Notes: generated by a model from the letters alone, not told the origin. A DNA stretch of 64,000 nucleotides from Albidovulum marisflavi (GCF_025751435.1 NZ_JAOWKY010000001.1:186001-250000), one strand, 5' to 3'. Positions 1 through 8,454 are shown, numbered from the stretch's first letter. Program-made: numbers and translations.

Positions 1-383
1 GGCTGCTCTATGCCTCGGGGATCGCGTGGACGCTTTTCTACGATACGATCTACGCACATCAGGACAAGGAGGACGACGTGCTGATCGGCGTGAAGTCCAC
101 GGCCCGGCTTTTCGGCGCGGACACCGGCAAGTGGCTGGCGCGATTCCTGGTCGCCGCGGTGACGCTGATGGGCCTTGCGGTGCTGCTGGCGCTTGGTCCG
201 GGATCGGGCGTGCTGGCGCTGATCGTCGCCCTGGCGGCGCCCTGGGCGCTTGGATGGCACCTGTTCTGGCAGATTTCGCGCCTTGACATCGATGATCCCG
301 AAAACTGTCTCAGGCTGTTTCGAACGAACCGGAATGCCGGACTGCTGCCTGCGCTGTTTCTTGCCTGTGCCGGGTTCCTCTGA
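1..383 (+). CDS. ubiA: 4-hydroxybenzoate polyprenyltransferase UbiA, C-terminal part
   Basis: This is the 3' end of a gene that begins before the window. UbiA attaches the polyprenyl tail to 4-hydroxybenzoate in ubiquinone synthesis and is an integral membrane protein. The frame opens directly at the window edge and contains the second Asp-rich prenyl-diphosphate-binding motif, [13 protein letters not shown], followed by GVKSTA, both diagnostic of UbiA. Hydrophobic membrane segments follow, and the protein ends at a TGA at 381-383. The next gene starts 64 bp downstream on the same strand. I cannot see the first Asp motif because it lies upstream of the window. Confidence 0.93.
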   Translation, partial: LLYASGIAWTLFYDTIYAHQDKEDDVLIGVKSTARLFGADTGKWLARFLVAAVTLMGLAVLLALGPGSGVLALIVALAAPWALGWHLFWQISRLDIDDPENCLRLFRTNRNAGLLPALFLACAGFL

Positions 384-447
384 TTGATCCGCCCCCCGAC
401 GGGCCGTAAGAGAGAGCGTTCAATTACCCAGCGAGGTTTTCCGCCGG

Positions 448-2370
448 ATGAAGTTGTCCCCCAAAACGATCGGCGCGGGCGTATTCGCAGCGGCGGCGGC
501 CCTGTCGATTCTTGCCGCGGTCTGGGCGGCCTTCGCGATCGAGCACCGTGCGGCGCGGGCCGTGCGCACGGCGCTGGACGACGGCGGCTACGACTGGGCC
601 GAGGTGTCCGTGGACGGTCTGCAGGTGACCCTGTCCGGAATGGCGCCAAGCGAGGCCCTGCGCTTCCGCGCCCTGTCAGCGGCGGGAACCGTGGTCGACG
701 GCCGCAGCATCGTGGACAGGATGGACGTAGTCGACCCCTCGGCGCTCGGGCTTCCGGAGTTTACGCTCGAGATCCTGCGCAACGGCGACGGGATTTCGCT
801 GATCGGCCTTGTGCCCTCCGAAGCGGCGCACGGCGCCATCGTCGAGCGGCTGTCGGACATGGCGGGCGATGGCCAGGTGACCGACATGCTTGAAACCTCG
901 GAACATCCGGAACCCGAGGGCTGGCAGGCCGCCGTCGATTTCGGGCTGCGCGCGATGGAGTCGCTTTCGCGCTCAAAGATCTCGGTCACGGCCGACAACG
1001 TGTCGGTGATGGCGATCTCGACCAGCGCGGTGGAAAAGGCGCGGATCGAAGCCGAACTGCGCCGCGCCAAGCCGGCAGCGCTGCAACTGAGCCTTGATAT
1101 CTCGGCGCCGCGGCCGGTGATCGCGCCCTTCACGCTGCGCTTCGTCGCAGACGAGGCCGGGGCGCGCTTCGATGCCTGTTCGGCCAACAGCGAAAGGGCG
1201 CGCGATCGCATCATCGCCGCGGCGACCAGGGCCGGGATCAACGACAAGGTCACCTGCACCATCGGTCTGGGGGTACCCAGCCCCGACTGGGCGCAGGCGG
1301 TGGCGATGGGGATCGACGCGACGGCAAAGCTTGGCAAGGCCGTCATCACCTTTTCGGACGCCGACGTTTCGCTGGTCGCGGACGCTGCGGTCGCGCAGGA
1401 GCTGTTCGATCGCGTCGTTGGTGAACTGGAATCCAACCTTCCCGAAGTGTTTTCACTTCACGCCGTGCTGGCCGAGGGTGACGCCGCCAGCTCTCAGAGC
1501 GAGGGGGTGCAGGAATTCTCTGCGATCCTGAGCGAAGACGGCGGCGTCGAACTGCGCGGGCGCGTCACCGACCAGCTGGCACGCGAAGCTGTGGAAAGCT
1601 ACGCGCGTTCAAGGTTCGGCGCTGCCGAGGTCTATGCTGCGACCCGGCTTGACCCGGGCTTGCCCAAAGGGTGGTCGATCCGCGTCCTTGCCGCGCTTGA
1701 GGCGCTTGGCCATCTGCAGTCCGGTCAGGTCCGGGTGCGCGCCGATCGGGTCTTCATTTCCGGCACGACGGACCAGCCCGATGCCCGCGACGACGTCGCG
1801 CGCATCCTCTCGGACAAGCTGGGCGAGGCGCAGAAGTTCCAGATCGACATCTCCTACGTGCCCGTCGTGGTGCCCGAGGTCACCCTGCCTTCACCCGAGG
1901 AATGCGTGGCGGCCATCAATTCGGCCCTGAGCGAACAGAAGATCGACTTCGAACCGGGTTCGGCCCGGATCGCGGCGTCGGCGAACGACACGCTCGACAC
2001 GATCGCCGACCATCTCAGGGACTGCGCAGACGCGCAGATAGAGGTCGCCGGCCACACCGACAGCCAGGGCAGCGACGAGATGAACATGAACCTGTCCCGG
2101 TCGCGGGCGCAGTCGGTCGTTCAGGCGCTGATGGCGCGCAGGGTTCTGACCGGCAACCTGAGTGCCGTGGGGTACGGCGAAACCATCCCCATCGCGACGA
2201 ACGACACCGAAGAAGGGCGCGAACAGAACCGTCGGATCGAATTCCGTCTTCTCACCGTCGCCGAAGACGGTACGGTGGTGCCCATGGCGATCGTTCCCGG
2301 CCCCGACACGCCGCGACCGAGGAAACGCCCCGAACGCGCCGGAAACGCGGCGCCTAAGACCAGCGAGTGA
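448..2370 (+). CDS. OmpA-family envelope protein with internal BON-like repeats
   Basis: This is a 640-residue protein with an N-terminal hydrophobic anchor (about residues 8-30). A long middle region follows, then a C-terminal OmpA peptidoglycan-binding domain (about residues 500-600). The OmpA domain shows the usual VAGHTDSQGSDEMN stretch and the closing NRRIEFRLL. The middle contains several copies of a pattern 'W..(6)..alealgxL..gxVxVxaDxVxxxG', near residues 155-200, 285-330 and 405-450, resembling BON-type lipid/envelope modules. It probably tethers the inner membrane or periplasm to the cell wall. The gene lies between ubiA and a small coiled-coil membrane protein, a common neighbourhood in Rhodobacterales. 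The start is an ATG after a modest purine-rich stretch. The specific role is unknown. Confidence 0.85.
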   Translation: MKLSPKTIGAGVFAAAAALSILAAVWAAFAIEHRAARAVRTALDDGGYDWAEVSVDGLQVTLSGMAPSEALRFRALSAAGTVVDGRSIVDRMDVVDPSALGLPEFTLEILRNGDGISLIGLVPSEAAHGAIVERLSDMAGDGQVTDMLETSEHPEPEGWQAAVDFGLRAMESLSRSKISVTADNVSVMAISTSAVEKARIEAELRRAKPAALQLSLDISAPRPVIAPFTLRFVADEAGARFDACSANSERARDRIIAAATRAGINDKVTCTIGLGVPSPDWAQAVAMGIDATAKLGKAVITFSDADVSLVADAAVAQELFDRVVGELESNLPEVFSLHAVLAEGDAASSQSEGVQEFSAILSEDGGVELRGRVTDQLAREAVESYARSRFGAAEVYAATRLDPGLPKGWSIRVLAALEALGHLQSGQVRVRADRVFISGTTDQPDARDDVARILSDKLGEAQKFQIDISYVPVVVPEVTLPSPEECVAAINSALSEQKIDFEPGSARIAASANDTLDTIADHLRDCADAQIEVAGHTDSQGSDEMNMNLSRSRAQSVVQALMARRVLTGNLSAVGYGETIPIATNDTEEGREQNRRIEFRLLTVAEDGTVVPMAIVPGPDTPRPRKRPERAGNAAPKTSE

Positions 2371-2389
2371 GGGCGGGGAGGCCCGGGAC

Positions 2390-2719
2390 GTGAACAGGAC
2401 AGACTTCATCATCGCCACGGCGATTGTTCTATTCCTGGCCTTTCTGCTGGGATGGTTCGCATCCTGGCTGCTGCATCGCCTGACGCGGGTCACGCACGCC
2501 GGCATGGGCGAGCTGGAACAGATGGCGCACGAACTTCACGAGGCAGAGGAAGCCAGGGACAGATCCCTGGCCTACATGGAAGAGCGCGAACTGGAACTGA
2601 CGCGCAAGCTTTCGCAGTGCGAGGCCGAACTGCGCGCCGCGATGGAGGGACTTCGCATGGCGCGCGCCGAGGCGGAAGAACTGCGCGACTACATCGAACG
2701 GAGCAACGCCGCAGGCTGA
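2390..2719 (+). CDS. small membrane-anchored coiled-coil protein
   Basis: This encodes about 109 residues. It has one strongly hydrophobic N-terminal segment (about residues 5-27) followed by a charged, heptad-like helical region (about 35-105) rich in Glu, Arg and Ala, typical of a coiled coil. I chose the GTG at 2390 because hydrophobic membrane sequence starts right after it, a GGGGAGG-type ribosome site lies just upstream, and the start sits 19 bp after the OmpA-family stop. An earlier in-frame start would overlap that gene heavily. It is probably co-transcribed with the OmpA-family gene. I recognise no named family. A role in scaffolding at the inner membrane is inference only. Confidence 0.72.
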   Translation: MNRTDFIIATAIVLFLAFLLGWFASWLLHRLTRVTHAGMGELEQMAHELHEAEEARDRSLAYMEERELELTRKLSQCEAELRAAMEGLRMARAEAEELRDYIERSNAAG

Positions 2720-2728
2720 ATCGCCAGC

Positions 2729-3166
2729 CTACCAGCGATCAAGCGCCGCCTCGTCATCATCCTTTGCCTGGACCCATTCGGCCCCATCCGGGCCGAATTC
2801 CTTCTTCCAGAAAGGCGCGCGGGATTTCAGGTAGTCCATCAGGAACTCCGCCGCCTCGAACGCGGCCTTGCGGTGCCGCGCGGCCGTCGCGACCATCATG
2901 ATCGCATCGCCCGGCGCCAACGGTCCGTAGCGGTGAATGATCAGAAGATCGGACAGCGACCAGCGCGCGCGTGCATCTTCGGCGATCTTGGCAAGCGCCT
3001 TTTCTGTCATGCCGGGATAATGCTCGATCTCCATCCGCGACATCCCGTCCGCGCCGCGAACCAGGCCCAGGAACGTCACCACCGCGCCCGCACGGCCGTC
3101 GCCCTGGCCAAAGCGCCCGCATTCCGCGCCGAAATCGAAGGGTGCAGCCTGAACGCGTATATCCAC
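2729..3166 (-). CDS. moaE: molybdopterin synthase catalytic subunit MoaE
   Basis: MoaE is the large subunit of molybdopterin synthase, which inserts two sulfurs from MoaD thiocarboxylate into precursor Z (cPMP). The 145-residue protein carries the family blocks GAVVTFLGLVR, IEHYPGMTEK, IHRYGPLAPGD and FLMDYLKSRAPFWKKE, the last containing the catalytic lysines. The start is GTG. The gene begins 1 bp after the moaD stop codon, so the pair is co-transcribed and probably translationally linked. Length and motifs are normal for the family. Confidence 0.96.
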   Translation of the reverse strand: MDIRVQAAPFDFGAECGRFGQGDGRAGAVVTFLGLVRGADGMSRMEIEHYPGMTEKALAKIAEDARARWSLSDLLIIHRYGPLAPGDAIMMVATAARHRKAAFEAAEFLMDYLKSRAPFWKKEFGPDGAEWVQAKDDDEAALDRW

Positions 3167-3167
3167 T

Positions 3168-3416
3168 CTAGCCCCCCGTCATCGGCGGGAAGAACGCGAC
3201 CTCCCTCACCCCTTTGAGCGGCGCCGAGAAATCCGACAGCTCCTGGTCCAGCGCCACGCGAAGGGCGCGCAGGTCGGAAAAGGCCAGCGCATAGCGGTCT
3301 TCGCGCGCCTTCAGCTCTTCGATCAGCTCGGCCACGGTGGCCGCGTCCGTTTCAACCCTCTCGCGCGGCAGCCCGATGCGTTCGCGCACCCATGCAAAGT
3401 AAAGAACGTCGATCAT
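3168..3416 (-). CDS. moaD: molybdopterin synthase sulfur-carrier subunit MoaD
   Basis: This is an 82-residue ubiquitin-like sulfur carrier ending in the required Gly-Gly, whose C-terminal carboxylate becomes the thiocarboxylate used by MoaE. The N-terminus MIDVLYFAWVRERIG and the ending FFPPMTGG are typical. I chose the ATG at 3416 because it overlaps the pgsA stop by four bases (ATGA) and gives the normal family length. A longer frame upstream exists only because it shadows pgsA. The order pgsA-moaD-moaE on the minus strand is conserved in this family of bacteria. Confidence 0.95.
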   Translation of the reverse strand: MIDVLYFAWVRERIGLPRERVETDAATVAELIEELKAREDRYALAFSDLRALRVALDQELSDFSAPLKGVREVAFFPPMTGG

Positions 3417-4078
3417 TTCTCGTCCTTCAGGAACGGCAGGGCTTTCCGGAAATATTCCCAGCCGGTCAGGAACGTCAGAAGCGCGGCGACCCAGATCACC
3501 GCAAGCCCGATCATCGTCGCGACCGAGGAACAGCCACGCGCCCCGCAACTGCGGATCGGATCGGCCAGCCCCTGCGTGACAAGTTCGGCGTACTGGTCGG
3601 GGGTCAGACCGCGCCGCGCGATGCCCTCAAGATGCTCCAGACCCGTGCCAAGGAACAGGATGGCTATCGCGATCATCTGCGCGGTCGTCTTCCACTTGGC
3701 CAGCTTGGTGACCTTCAGCAGCGCGGCCTGGTTGCCCAGGAACTCTCGCAGACCAGACACGAAGACCTCGCGGAACAGGATCACGGTCGCGGGCAGGATG
3801 AGCCAGGGGTTCATCCCGGAATAGCCGGTGATGACCATGATCGCGATCACGACCATCGCCTTGTCCGCGATGGGATCCAGCATCGCCCCGAACTTGGATT
3901 CCTGCTTCCACTGCCGCGCAAGATAGCCGTCGAAATAGTCGGTGACCGCCGCGGTCACGAAAAGCGCGAGCGCGAACCAGTCGGCCCACGGCCGGTGGAA
4001 GTACAGGAACATGATCGCCACGCCCGGCGCGGCGAGAAGGCGCAAGACCGTCAATATGTTCGGGATCGTCCACTTCAT
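3413..4078 (-). CDS. pgsA: CDP-diacylglycerol--glycerol-3-phosphate 3-phosphatidyltransferase PgsA
   Basis: PgsA makes phosphatidylglycerol phosphate from CDP-diacylglycerol and glycerol-3-phosphate in the inner membrane. The 221-residue protein has the CDP-alcohol phosphatidyltransferase signature D-x2-D-G-x2-A-R-x8-G-x3-D-x3-D, seen as DYFDGYLARQ followed by GAMLDPIADK (about residues 55-80), plus several membrane segments. The start MKWTIPNILTVLR at 4078 is the usual N-terminus of this family; an ATG three codons earlier is less likely. Its usual upstream partner uvrC is not present here, and a regulator gene lies there instead. The stop overlaps the moaD start. Confidence 0.95.
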   Translation of the reverse strand: MKWTIPNILTVLRLLAAPGVAIMFLYFHRPWADWFALALFVTAAVTDYFDGYLARQWKQESKFGAMLDPIADKAMVVIAIMVITGYSGMNPWLILPATVILFREVFVSGLREFLGNQAALLKVTKLAKWKTTAQMIAIAILFLGTGLEHLEGIARRGLTPDQYAELVTQGLADPIRSCGARGCSSVATMIGLAVIWVAALLTFLTGWEYFRKALPFLKDEK

Positions 4079-4162
4079 GGCTGGCAACCTAACCGCAGCG
4101 GAACGCGGGGGGAAGGGGGATCAGATCACCGCCTCGCGGATTTGCGGAAACGCAAGATGGGC

Positions 4163-4732
4163 TCAGAACGTGGGCGGCGTGCAGGCCGACACAACCACGC
4201 ATTCCTCGGGACCCGGATTGTGGAAACGGTGCGGGGTGCGGCTGTTGAACAGATAGCCATCGCCCGCCTCAAGCAACTGGGTTTCCGATCCGACGGTCAC
4301 GCTGATGCGGCCCGACAACACGATCCCCGCCTCTTCGGCATCGTGACTGTAAAGCTCGGGGCCCGTGTCCGCGCCCGGCGCGTAGGTTTCGTGAAGCATC
4401 TGGATCGGGCTTGCCCCGGGGCGCCCGATCTGCCGGAAGTTCACGCCGCCTTCGGCTTCCCCGCGCTTGGCCGAGGGCGTGATTTCGCGCAGCTCGTGCT
4501 TGCGGAAGTACCATTTGGGTCCGCTTTCCTCGGGCGTCGCGAAGAAGTCGCTCAGCGTGATGTCGAGCCCCACGAGTATCTTCTTGAGCGTCGCGATCGA
4601 CGGGCTGGTCCGGTTCTGCTCGATCAGCGATATCATGCCGCTTGTCACGCCGGTCACGGCGGCAAGCTGGCGCTGCGACATCCGGCGGCGCTCGCGCTCT
4701 TCCTTCAGCCGTGCCCCGGTATCAAAGTCCAT
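4163..4732 (-). CDS. XRE-family regulator with C-terminal cupin (PuuR-like)
   Basis: This 189-residue regulator has an N-terminal helix-turn-helix (about residues 5-60, with SQRQLAAVTGVTSGMISLIEQ as its core) and a C-terminal cupin domain (about 110-185, including YSHDAEEAGIVLSGR and GDGYLFNSRTPHRFHNPGP). This architecture is that of PuuR-type regulators, which sense polyamines, GABA or related amines. It is divergent from gabT, so control of GABA or putrescine breakdown is a reasonable inference. I chose the ATG at 4732 because it precedes the standard N-terminus; an ATG at 4774 would add 14 atypical residues. The effector is not known from sequence. Confidence 0.88.
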   Translation of the reverse strand: MDFDTGARLKEERERRRMSQRQLAAVTGVTSGMISLIEQNRTSPSIATLKKILVGLDITLSDFFATPEESGPKWYFRKHELREITPSAKRGEAEGGVNFRQIGRPGASPIQMLHETYAPGADTGPELYSHDAEEAGIVLSGRISVTVGSETQLLEAGDGYLFNSRTPHRFHNPGPEECVVVSACTPPTF

Positions 4733-4865
4733 TTCGCTTCTCCGCGACACAGCGACCTGCTGGCCGCTTCTCATAATGATAAATTTATTAGGCATCAATT
4801 CGCAATATTGATCAACGCCGCCCTCCGCTGTAAGGATGCCGCCAAAGTTCGCCAAGGAGGCTGCA
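4733..4865. promoter_or_regulatory. divergent promoter/operator region between the cupin regulator and gabT
   Basis: This 133-bp spacer is strikingly AT-rich compared with its surroundings. It holds three short perfect palindromes: ATAAATTTAT at 4779-4788 (nearly extended to 4777-4790), CAATATTG at 4803-4810, and TTGATCAA at 4808-4815. They lie where promoters for both divergent genes must be, so they are candidate operators for the PuuR-like regulator. A good ribosome site, AAGGAGG at 4854-4860, precedes gabT. The operator assignment is inference. Confidence 0.45.
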
Positions 4866-6143
4866 ATGCAGAACGCCGAGATCGAAGCCCGCCGCAAGTC
4901 CGCCATGTCGCGCGGCGTCGGCGTCATGACCCAGATTTTCGTGGACAAGGCGGAAAACGCCGAGATCTGGGACAAGGAAGGCAACCGCTACATCGACTTC
5001 GCCGCTGGTATCGCGGTGGTCAACACCGGTCACCGCCATCCCAAGGTGATCGAGGCGGTGAAGGATCAGCTGGACCACTTCACCCATACCTGTCACCAGG
5101 TCGTGCCCTATGAAAACTATGTCCGGCTGGCCGAGCGGCTGAACACCATCGTCCCGATCTCGGGCGAGAAAAAGTCGATCTTCGTCACCACCGGCGCCGA
5201 GGCGGTTGAAAACGCCGTCAAGATCGCCCGCGCCGCGACCGGCCGCCAGGCCGTCGTCGCTTTCACCGGCGCCTTCCATGGCCGGACCTTCATGGGGATG
5301 GCGCTGACCGGCAAGGTGGTGCCCTACAAGGTGGGCTTCGGCGCGATGCCGAACGATGTGTTCCACGTCCCGTTCCCGGTCGGCCTGCACGGTGTTTCGG
5401 TGCAGCAGTCGCTTGACACGCTGAACTACCTCTTCAAGGCCGATGTCGACCCCAAGCGCGTGGCCGCGATCATCGTCGAGCCCGTGCAGGGCGAGGGCGG
5501 CTTCTATGAAGCGCCACGCGACTTCTTCAAGGCGCTGCGCGCGATCTGCGACGAACACGGCATCCTCCTGATCGCCGACGAGGTGCAGACCGGCTTTGCC
5601 CGCACCGGCAAGATGTTCGCGATGGAACATCACGATGTGGAACCCGACCTGATGACCATGGCCAAGGCGCTGGCGGGCGGCTTCCCGCTGGCCGCCGTCA
5701 CCGGCCGCGCCGAGGTCATGGACGCCCCCGCGCCGGGCGGACTGGGCGGCACCTACGGCGGGAGCCCGATGGGGATCGCCGCGGCCAACGCGGTCCTCGA
5801 CGTGATCGAGGAAGAGGGCCTGTGCGACCGCGCCAACCAGTTGGGCTCGCGCCTGAAGCAGCACCTTGAATCGCTGCGCGGCGACATTCCCGAAATCGTC
5901 GACATCCGCGGACCCGGTTTCATGAACGCGGTCGAGTTCAACGATGCGACGACCGGCAAGCCTTCGGCGGATTTCGCCAACAAGGTACGGACCGAGGCGC
6001 TGAAGCGCGGGCTTCTGCTGCTGACCTGCGGCGTGCACGGCAACGTCATCCGCTTTCTGTCGCCGCTGACAATCCAGGACGACGTCTTCACGGAAGCGCT
6101 TGGCAAGCTGGAAGAGGCGATGCGCGCGGCGCGCGCGGCCTGA
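4866..6143 (+). CDS. gabT: 4-aminobutyrate--2-oxoglutarate transaminase GabT
   Basis: GabT transfers the amino group of GABA to 2-oxoglutarate, giving succinate semialdehyde and glutamate. The 425-residue protein is a class-III PLP aminotransferase. It shows VTTGAEAVENAVKIAR (cofactor phosphate contact), FHGRTFMGMALTGK, the Asp-containing block LLIADEVQTGFARTG, and the Schiff-base lysine at about residue 267 in MTMAKALAGGFPLAAV. The start at 4866 is fixed by AAGGAGG six bases upstream. A gabD partner is not adjacent. Substrate could also be a related omega-amine such as 5-aminovalerate. A strong terminator follows. Confidence 0.92.
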   Translation: MQNAEIEARRKSAMSRGVGVMTQIFVDKAENAEIWDKEGNRYIDFAAGIAVVNTGHRHPKVIEAVKDQLDHFTHTCHQVVPYENYVRLAERLNTIVPISGEKKSIFVTTGAEAVENAVKIARAATGRQAVVAFTGAFHGRTFMGMALTGKVVPYKVGFGAMPNDVFHVPFPVGLHGVSVQQSLDTLNYLFKADVDPKRVAAIIVEPVQGEGGFYEAPRDFFKALRAICDEHGILLIADEVQTGFARTGKMFAMEHHDVEPDLMTMAKALAGGFPLAAVTGRAEVMDAPAPGGLGGTYGGSPMGIAAANAVLDVIEEEGLCDRANQLGSRLKQHLESLRGDIPEIVDIRGPGFMNAVEFNDATTGKPSADFANKVRTEALKRGLLLLTCGVHGNVIRFLSPLTIQDDVFTEALGKLEEAMRAARAA

Positions 6144-6164
6144 TGAGGCACCTTCAAGACAAAC

Positions 6165-6190
6165 CGGCCGCCCCAGGGGCGGCCGTTTTC
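6165..6190 (+). terminator. rho-independent terminator after gabT
   Basis: An almost perfect GC-rich inverted repeat (CGGCCGCCCC / GGGGCGGCCG, 6165-6174 and 6176-6185) is followed by TTTTC and a further T-run, 20 bp past the gabT stop. The theoretical one-base loop opens to three to five bases in reality. It also lies just past the 3' end of the convergent xthA. Confidence 0.85.
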
Positions 6191-6203
6191 CTTTTGAGCG
6201 CCC

Positions 6204-6992
6204 TCAAAGATCGAAGGACGCGAAGACCGGCGCGTGATCCGAGGGCTGTTCCCACCCCCGCGCGGCACGCAGGACGCGGCTGCCGTGGGCGGCGTTCGAT
6301 ATGTCCGGCGTGGCCCAGACATGATCCAGCCGACGGCCCTTGTCGGCGGCGTCCCAGTCCGGGGACCGGTAGGACCACCAGCTGTATAGCAACCCCTCCG
6401 GGATGTCCTGCCGGGTCACGTCCACCCATTTGCCCGCGTCGATCGCCTCGTTCAGAAGCGCGGTTTCCACCGGTGTGTGGCTGACGATCTTGAGAAGCTG
6501 CTTGTGGTTCCAGACGTCATCCTCGCGCGGGGCGATGTTCAGGTCTCCGACCAGGATGGATTTCTCGGGCCTGTCCCGGTGCGCCCAATCCCGCATCGCC
6601 GCGACGTAGTCGAGCTTCTGCCCGAACTTCTCGTTCGCCGCACGGTCAGGAATGTCGCCGCCGGCGGGAACGTAGAAGTTGTGGATGGTGACTCCGTTCT
6701 CCAGTTGCGCAGCGACGTGGCGGGCATGGCCCAGGTCGGCGAAGTCAAAGGCCGCGACCTCTTTCAACGGCAGTTTGGACAGGATCGCGACCCCGTTGTA
6801 GCCCTTCTGCCCCCGCGCCACCATGTGGGTGTAGCCCAACGCGCCGAACGCCTCGGTCGGGATCTTGTCGACAGGGCTCTTGCATTCCTGAAGGCAAAGC
6901 ACGTCCGGCAACTCCTCGGACAGGAGCTTGGCCACAAGCCCTTCGCGCAGGCGGACCGAGTTGATGTTCCAGGTGGCGAGCGTGAAGGGCAT
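6204..6992 (-). CDS. xthA: exodeoxyribonuclease III / AP endonuclease
   Basis: This 262-residue Mg-dependent DNA repair nuclease cleaves abasic sites and trims 3' ends. It has the exonuclease III signatures: TWNINSVR at the N-terminus, LCLQECK (metal-binding Glu), YNGVAILSK, VGDLNIAP (Asp-Asn pair), RLDHVWAT and the catalytic WEQPSDHAPV near the C-terminus. I chose the ATG at 6992 because the protein then begins MPFTLATWNINSVR, the family standard. Longer starts add unrelated sequence. It is transcribed alone and converges on gabT. Confidence 0.95.
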   Translation of the reverse strand: MPFTLATWNINSVRLREGLVAKLLSEELPDVLCLQECKSPVDKIPTEAFGALGYTHMVARGQKGYNGVAILSKLPLKEVAAFDFADLGHARHVAAQLENGVTIHNFYVPAGGDIPDRAANEKFGQKLDYVAAMRDWAHRDRPEKSILVGDLNIAPREDDVWNHKQLLKIVSHTPVETALLNEAIDAGKWVDVTRQDIPEGLLYSWWSYRSPDWDAADKGRRLDHVWATPDISNAAHGSRVLRAARGWEQPSDHAPVFASFDL

Positions 6993-7125
6993 CTTGATCT
7001 CCTGTTCTTGCGGCGCGACCATAGCTGCCCCACCCGCGGGCGGCAATGCGCCGGTCCTTTCCGCCGGGCCTTGAAGGAGCCCGGCATCGCGTGCGAGACC
7101 TGACGGGCAATCAATGGAGTGCCTC

Positions 7126-7665
7126 ATGCGTCTGGCCGCAATCCTTCTGTCGCTTGTCCTTGCCCTTCCCGCCCAGGCCCGGCCCCTGACCGGGTCCGAG
7201 GCCGAGACCCTGTCCGTGTCCGTCGACGCCTACCTCGAGGCGATCGGAGCGGGAAGTGCCGAAAAGATCGTGGCCTCGATGCCGCCGCGGATCCTGAATG
7301 TCTTCGCGGGATCGACAGGGGTCGAGACATCAAAGCTGACGCAGGTTCTGACCGAACAGACCGAGTCCCTGATGAAGGGCACCCGGTTCAGCAACCTGGC
7401 CGCCGGGAAATCGACCCTGAAAGCCGAGGACGGTGTGATGCCCGACGGCAGCACCGTGACCTGGGTGCTGATCCCCACGCGGTTCACCGCCACCGCGAAC
7501 GGCACGTCCACGATCAACGAACAGCCGCTGCTGGCGGTTCAGGAAGACGGCACCTGGTACTTCCTGCGCGTCGACGGACCCGAGCGGCAGCAGCTTGCCG
7601 CCATCGCCTATCCGTTCCTTGCCGGCGTCACGATGCCGGAGTCGACCGTGCGGCCCGCGCCCTGA
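7126..7665 (+). CDS. secreted protein of unknown function
   Basis: This is a 179-residue protein with a clear Sec signal peptide: MRLAAILLSLVLALPAQA, cleaved after about residue 18. The mature part looks like a small alpha/beta fold with a helix near YLEAIGAGSAEKI and beta segments such as TVTWVLIPTRFTA and GTWYFLRVDGP, somewhat like NTF2/SnoaL-type periplasmic proteins. I cannot assign a family with confidence. The ATG at 7126 is preferred over 7114 because GGAG lies seven bases upstream. It is flanked by xthA (divergent) and cenR (convergent). Confidence 0.78.
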   Translation: MRLAAILLSLVLALPAQARPLTGSEAETLSVSVDAYLEAIGAGSAEKIVASMPPRILNVFAGSTGVETSKLTQVLTEQTESLMKGTRFSNLAAGKSTLKAEDGVMPDGSTVTWVLIPTRFTATANGTSTINEQPLLAVQEDGTWYFLRVDGPERQQLAAIAYPFLAGVTMPESTVRPAP

Positions 7666-7682
7666 GGACATTCCCCAAAGTC

Positions 7683-7710
7683 AAAAAAAGACCCGGGCAG
7701 TGCCCGGGTC
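7683..7710 (-). terminator. rho-independent terminator for cenR
   Basis: GACCCGGGC and GCCCGGGTC (7690-7698 and 7702-7710) form a 9-bp stem with a 3-base loop. On the minus strand it is followed by seven T residues (complement of 7683-7689). It lies 58 bp beyond the cenR stop, between convergent genes, so it may also reduce read-through from the plus-strand gene, though that side lacks a T-tract. Confidence 0.85.
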
Positions 7711-7767
7711 AGTCCAACAGGGAGGATGCCGCCTCATGACCCCGAAGCGGCGAGGGGATTCGATTGT

Positions 7768-8454
7768 TTACGCCACCAGCCTATATCCACCACTTTCCGT
7801 AACAAGAAGGCGAGCGTTTGACGGATCTGGTTCTATTTTTTGTCTCAAACGATAAATGTGTGTTTCCAAAGTGTGTGTAGTCACACCGGCGTTGTATCCC
7901 CAGACCTCATGCAGAAGCACATCCCGTGGCACCACGCCTTCGGACGCGCGGTAAAGAAACTTCAGGATATTGGTTTCCTTCTCGGTCAGGCGGATCTTGC
8001 GGTCCTTTTCGTCGATCAGCATCTTCATCGCCGGCTTGAAGGTGTAGGGCCCCAACTGAAACACGGCGTCCTCGGACTGTTCATGGGTACGAAGCTGCGC
8101 CCTCAGACGGGCCAGAAGCACCGGGAACTTGAAGGGCTTGGCGACATAGTCGTTTGCGCCCGCGTCCAGTCCCAGGATCGTGTCGGCGTCACTGTCATGC
8201 CCCGTCAGCATGACGATCGGGCACTTCACCCCCTGCTTGCGCATCCGCTTGCAAAGCTCACGCCCGTCGGTGTCGGGAAGGCCCACATCCAGGATCGCCA
8301 GGTCGTAGATTCCCTCCTTGACCTTGTCGATCGCCTCGGCGCCCGTGGCGGCTTCGAAGACATCGAAGTCTTCGGTCATCACCAGTTGTTCTGCCAAAGC
8401 TTCCCGCAGGTCGTCGTCATCATCGACCAGAAGAATTTTCTTGAGGTTGACCAA
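7768..8454 (-). CDS. cenR: OmpR-type response regulator, CenR
   Basis: This 228-residue two-domain regulator has a receiver domain (about residues 5-118) with acidic pocket DDDDD near the N-terminus, phospho-acceptor Asp in AILDVGLPDTDG, conserved Thr in MLTGHDSDADTILGL, and Lys in DYVAKPFKF. A winged-helix DNA-binding domain follows (about 130-226) with RLTEKETNILKFLYRA and TTHTLETHIYRLRQKI. The receiver and wing closely match CenR, the essential cell-envelope regulator described in Caulobacter and Rhodobacter. The partner kinase CenK is not adjacent. Its own terminator follows. The family is certain; the CenR name rests on remembered similarity. Confidence 0.88.
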   Translation of the reverse strand: MVNLKKILLVDDDDDLREALAEQLVMTEDFDVFEAATGAEAIDKVKEGIYDLAILDVGLPDTDGRELCKRMRKQGVKCPIVMLTGHDSDADTILGLDAGANDYVAKPFKFPVLLARLRAQLRTHEQSEDAVFQLGPYTFKPAMKMLIDEKDRKIRLTEKETNILKFLYRASEGVVPRDVLLHEVWGYNAGVTTHTLETHIYRLRQKIEPDPSNARLLVTESGGYRLVA

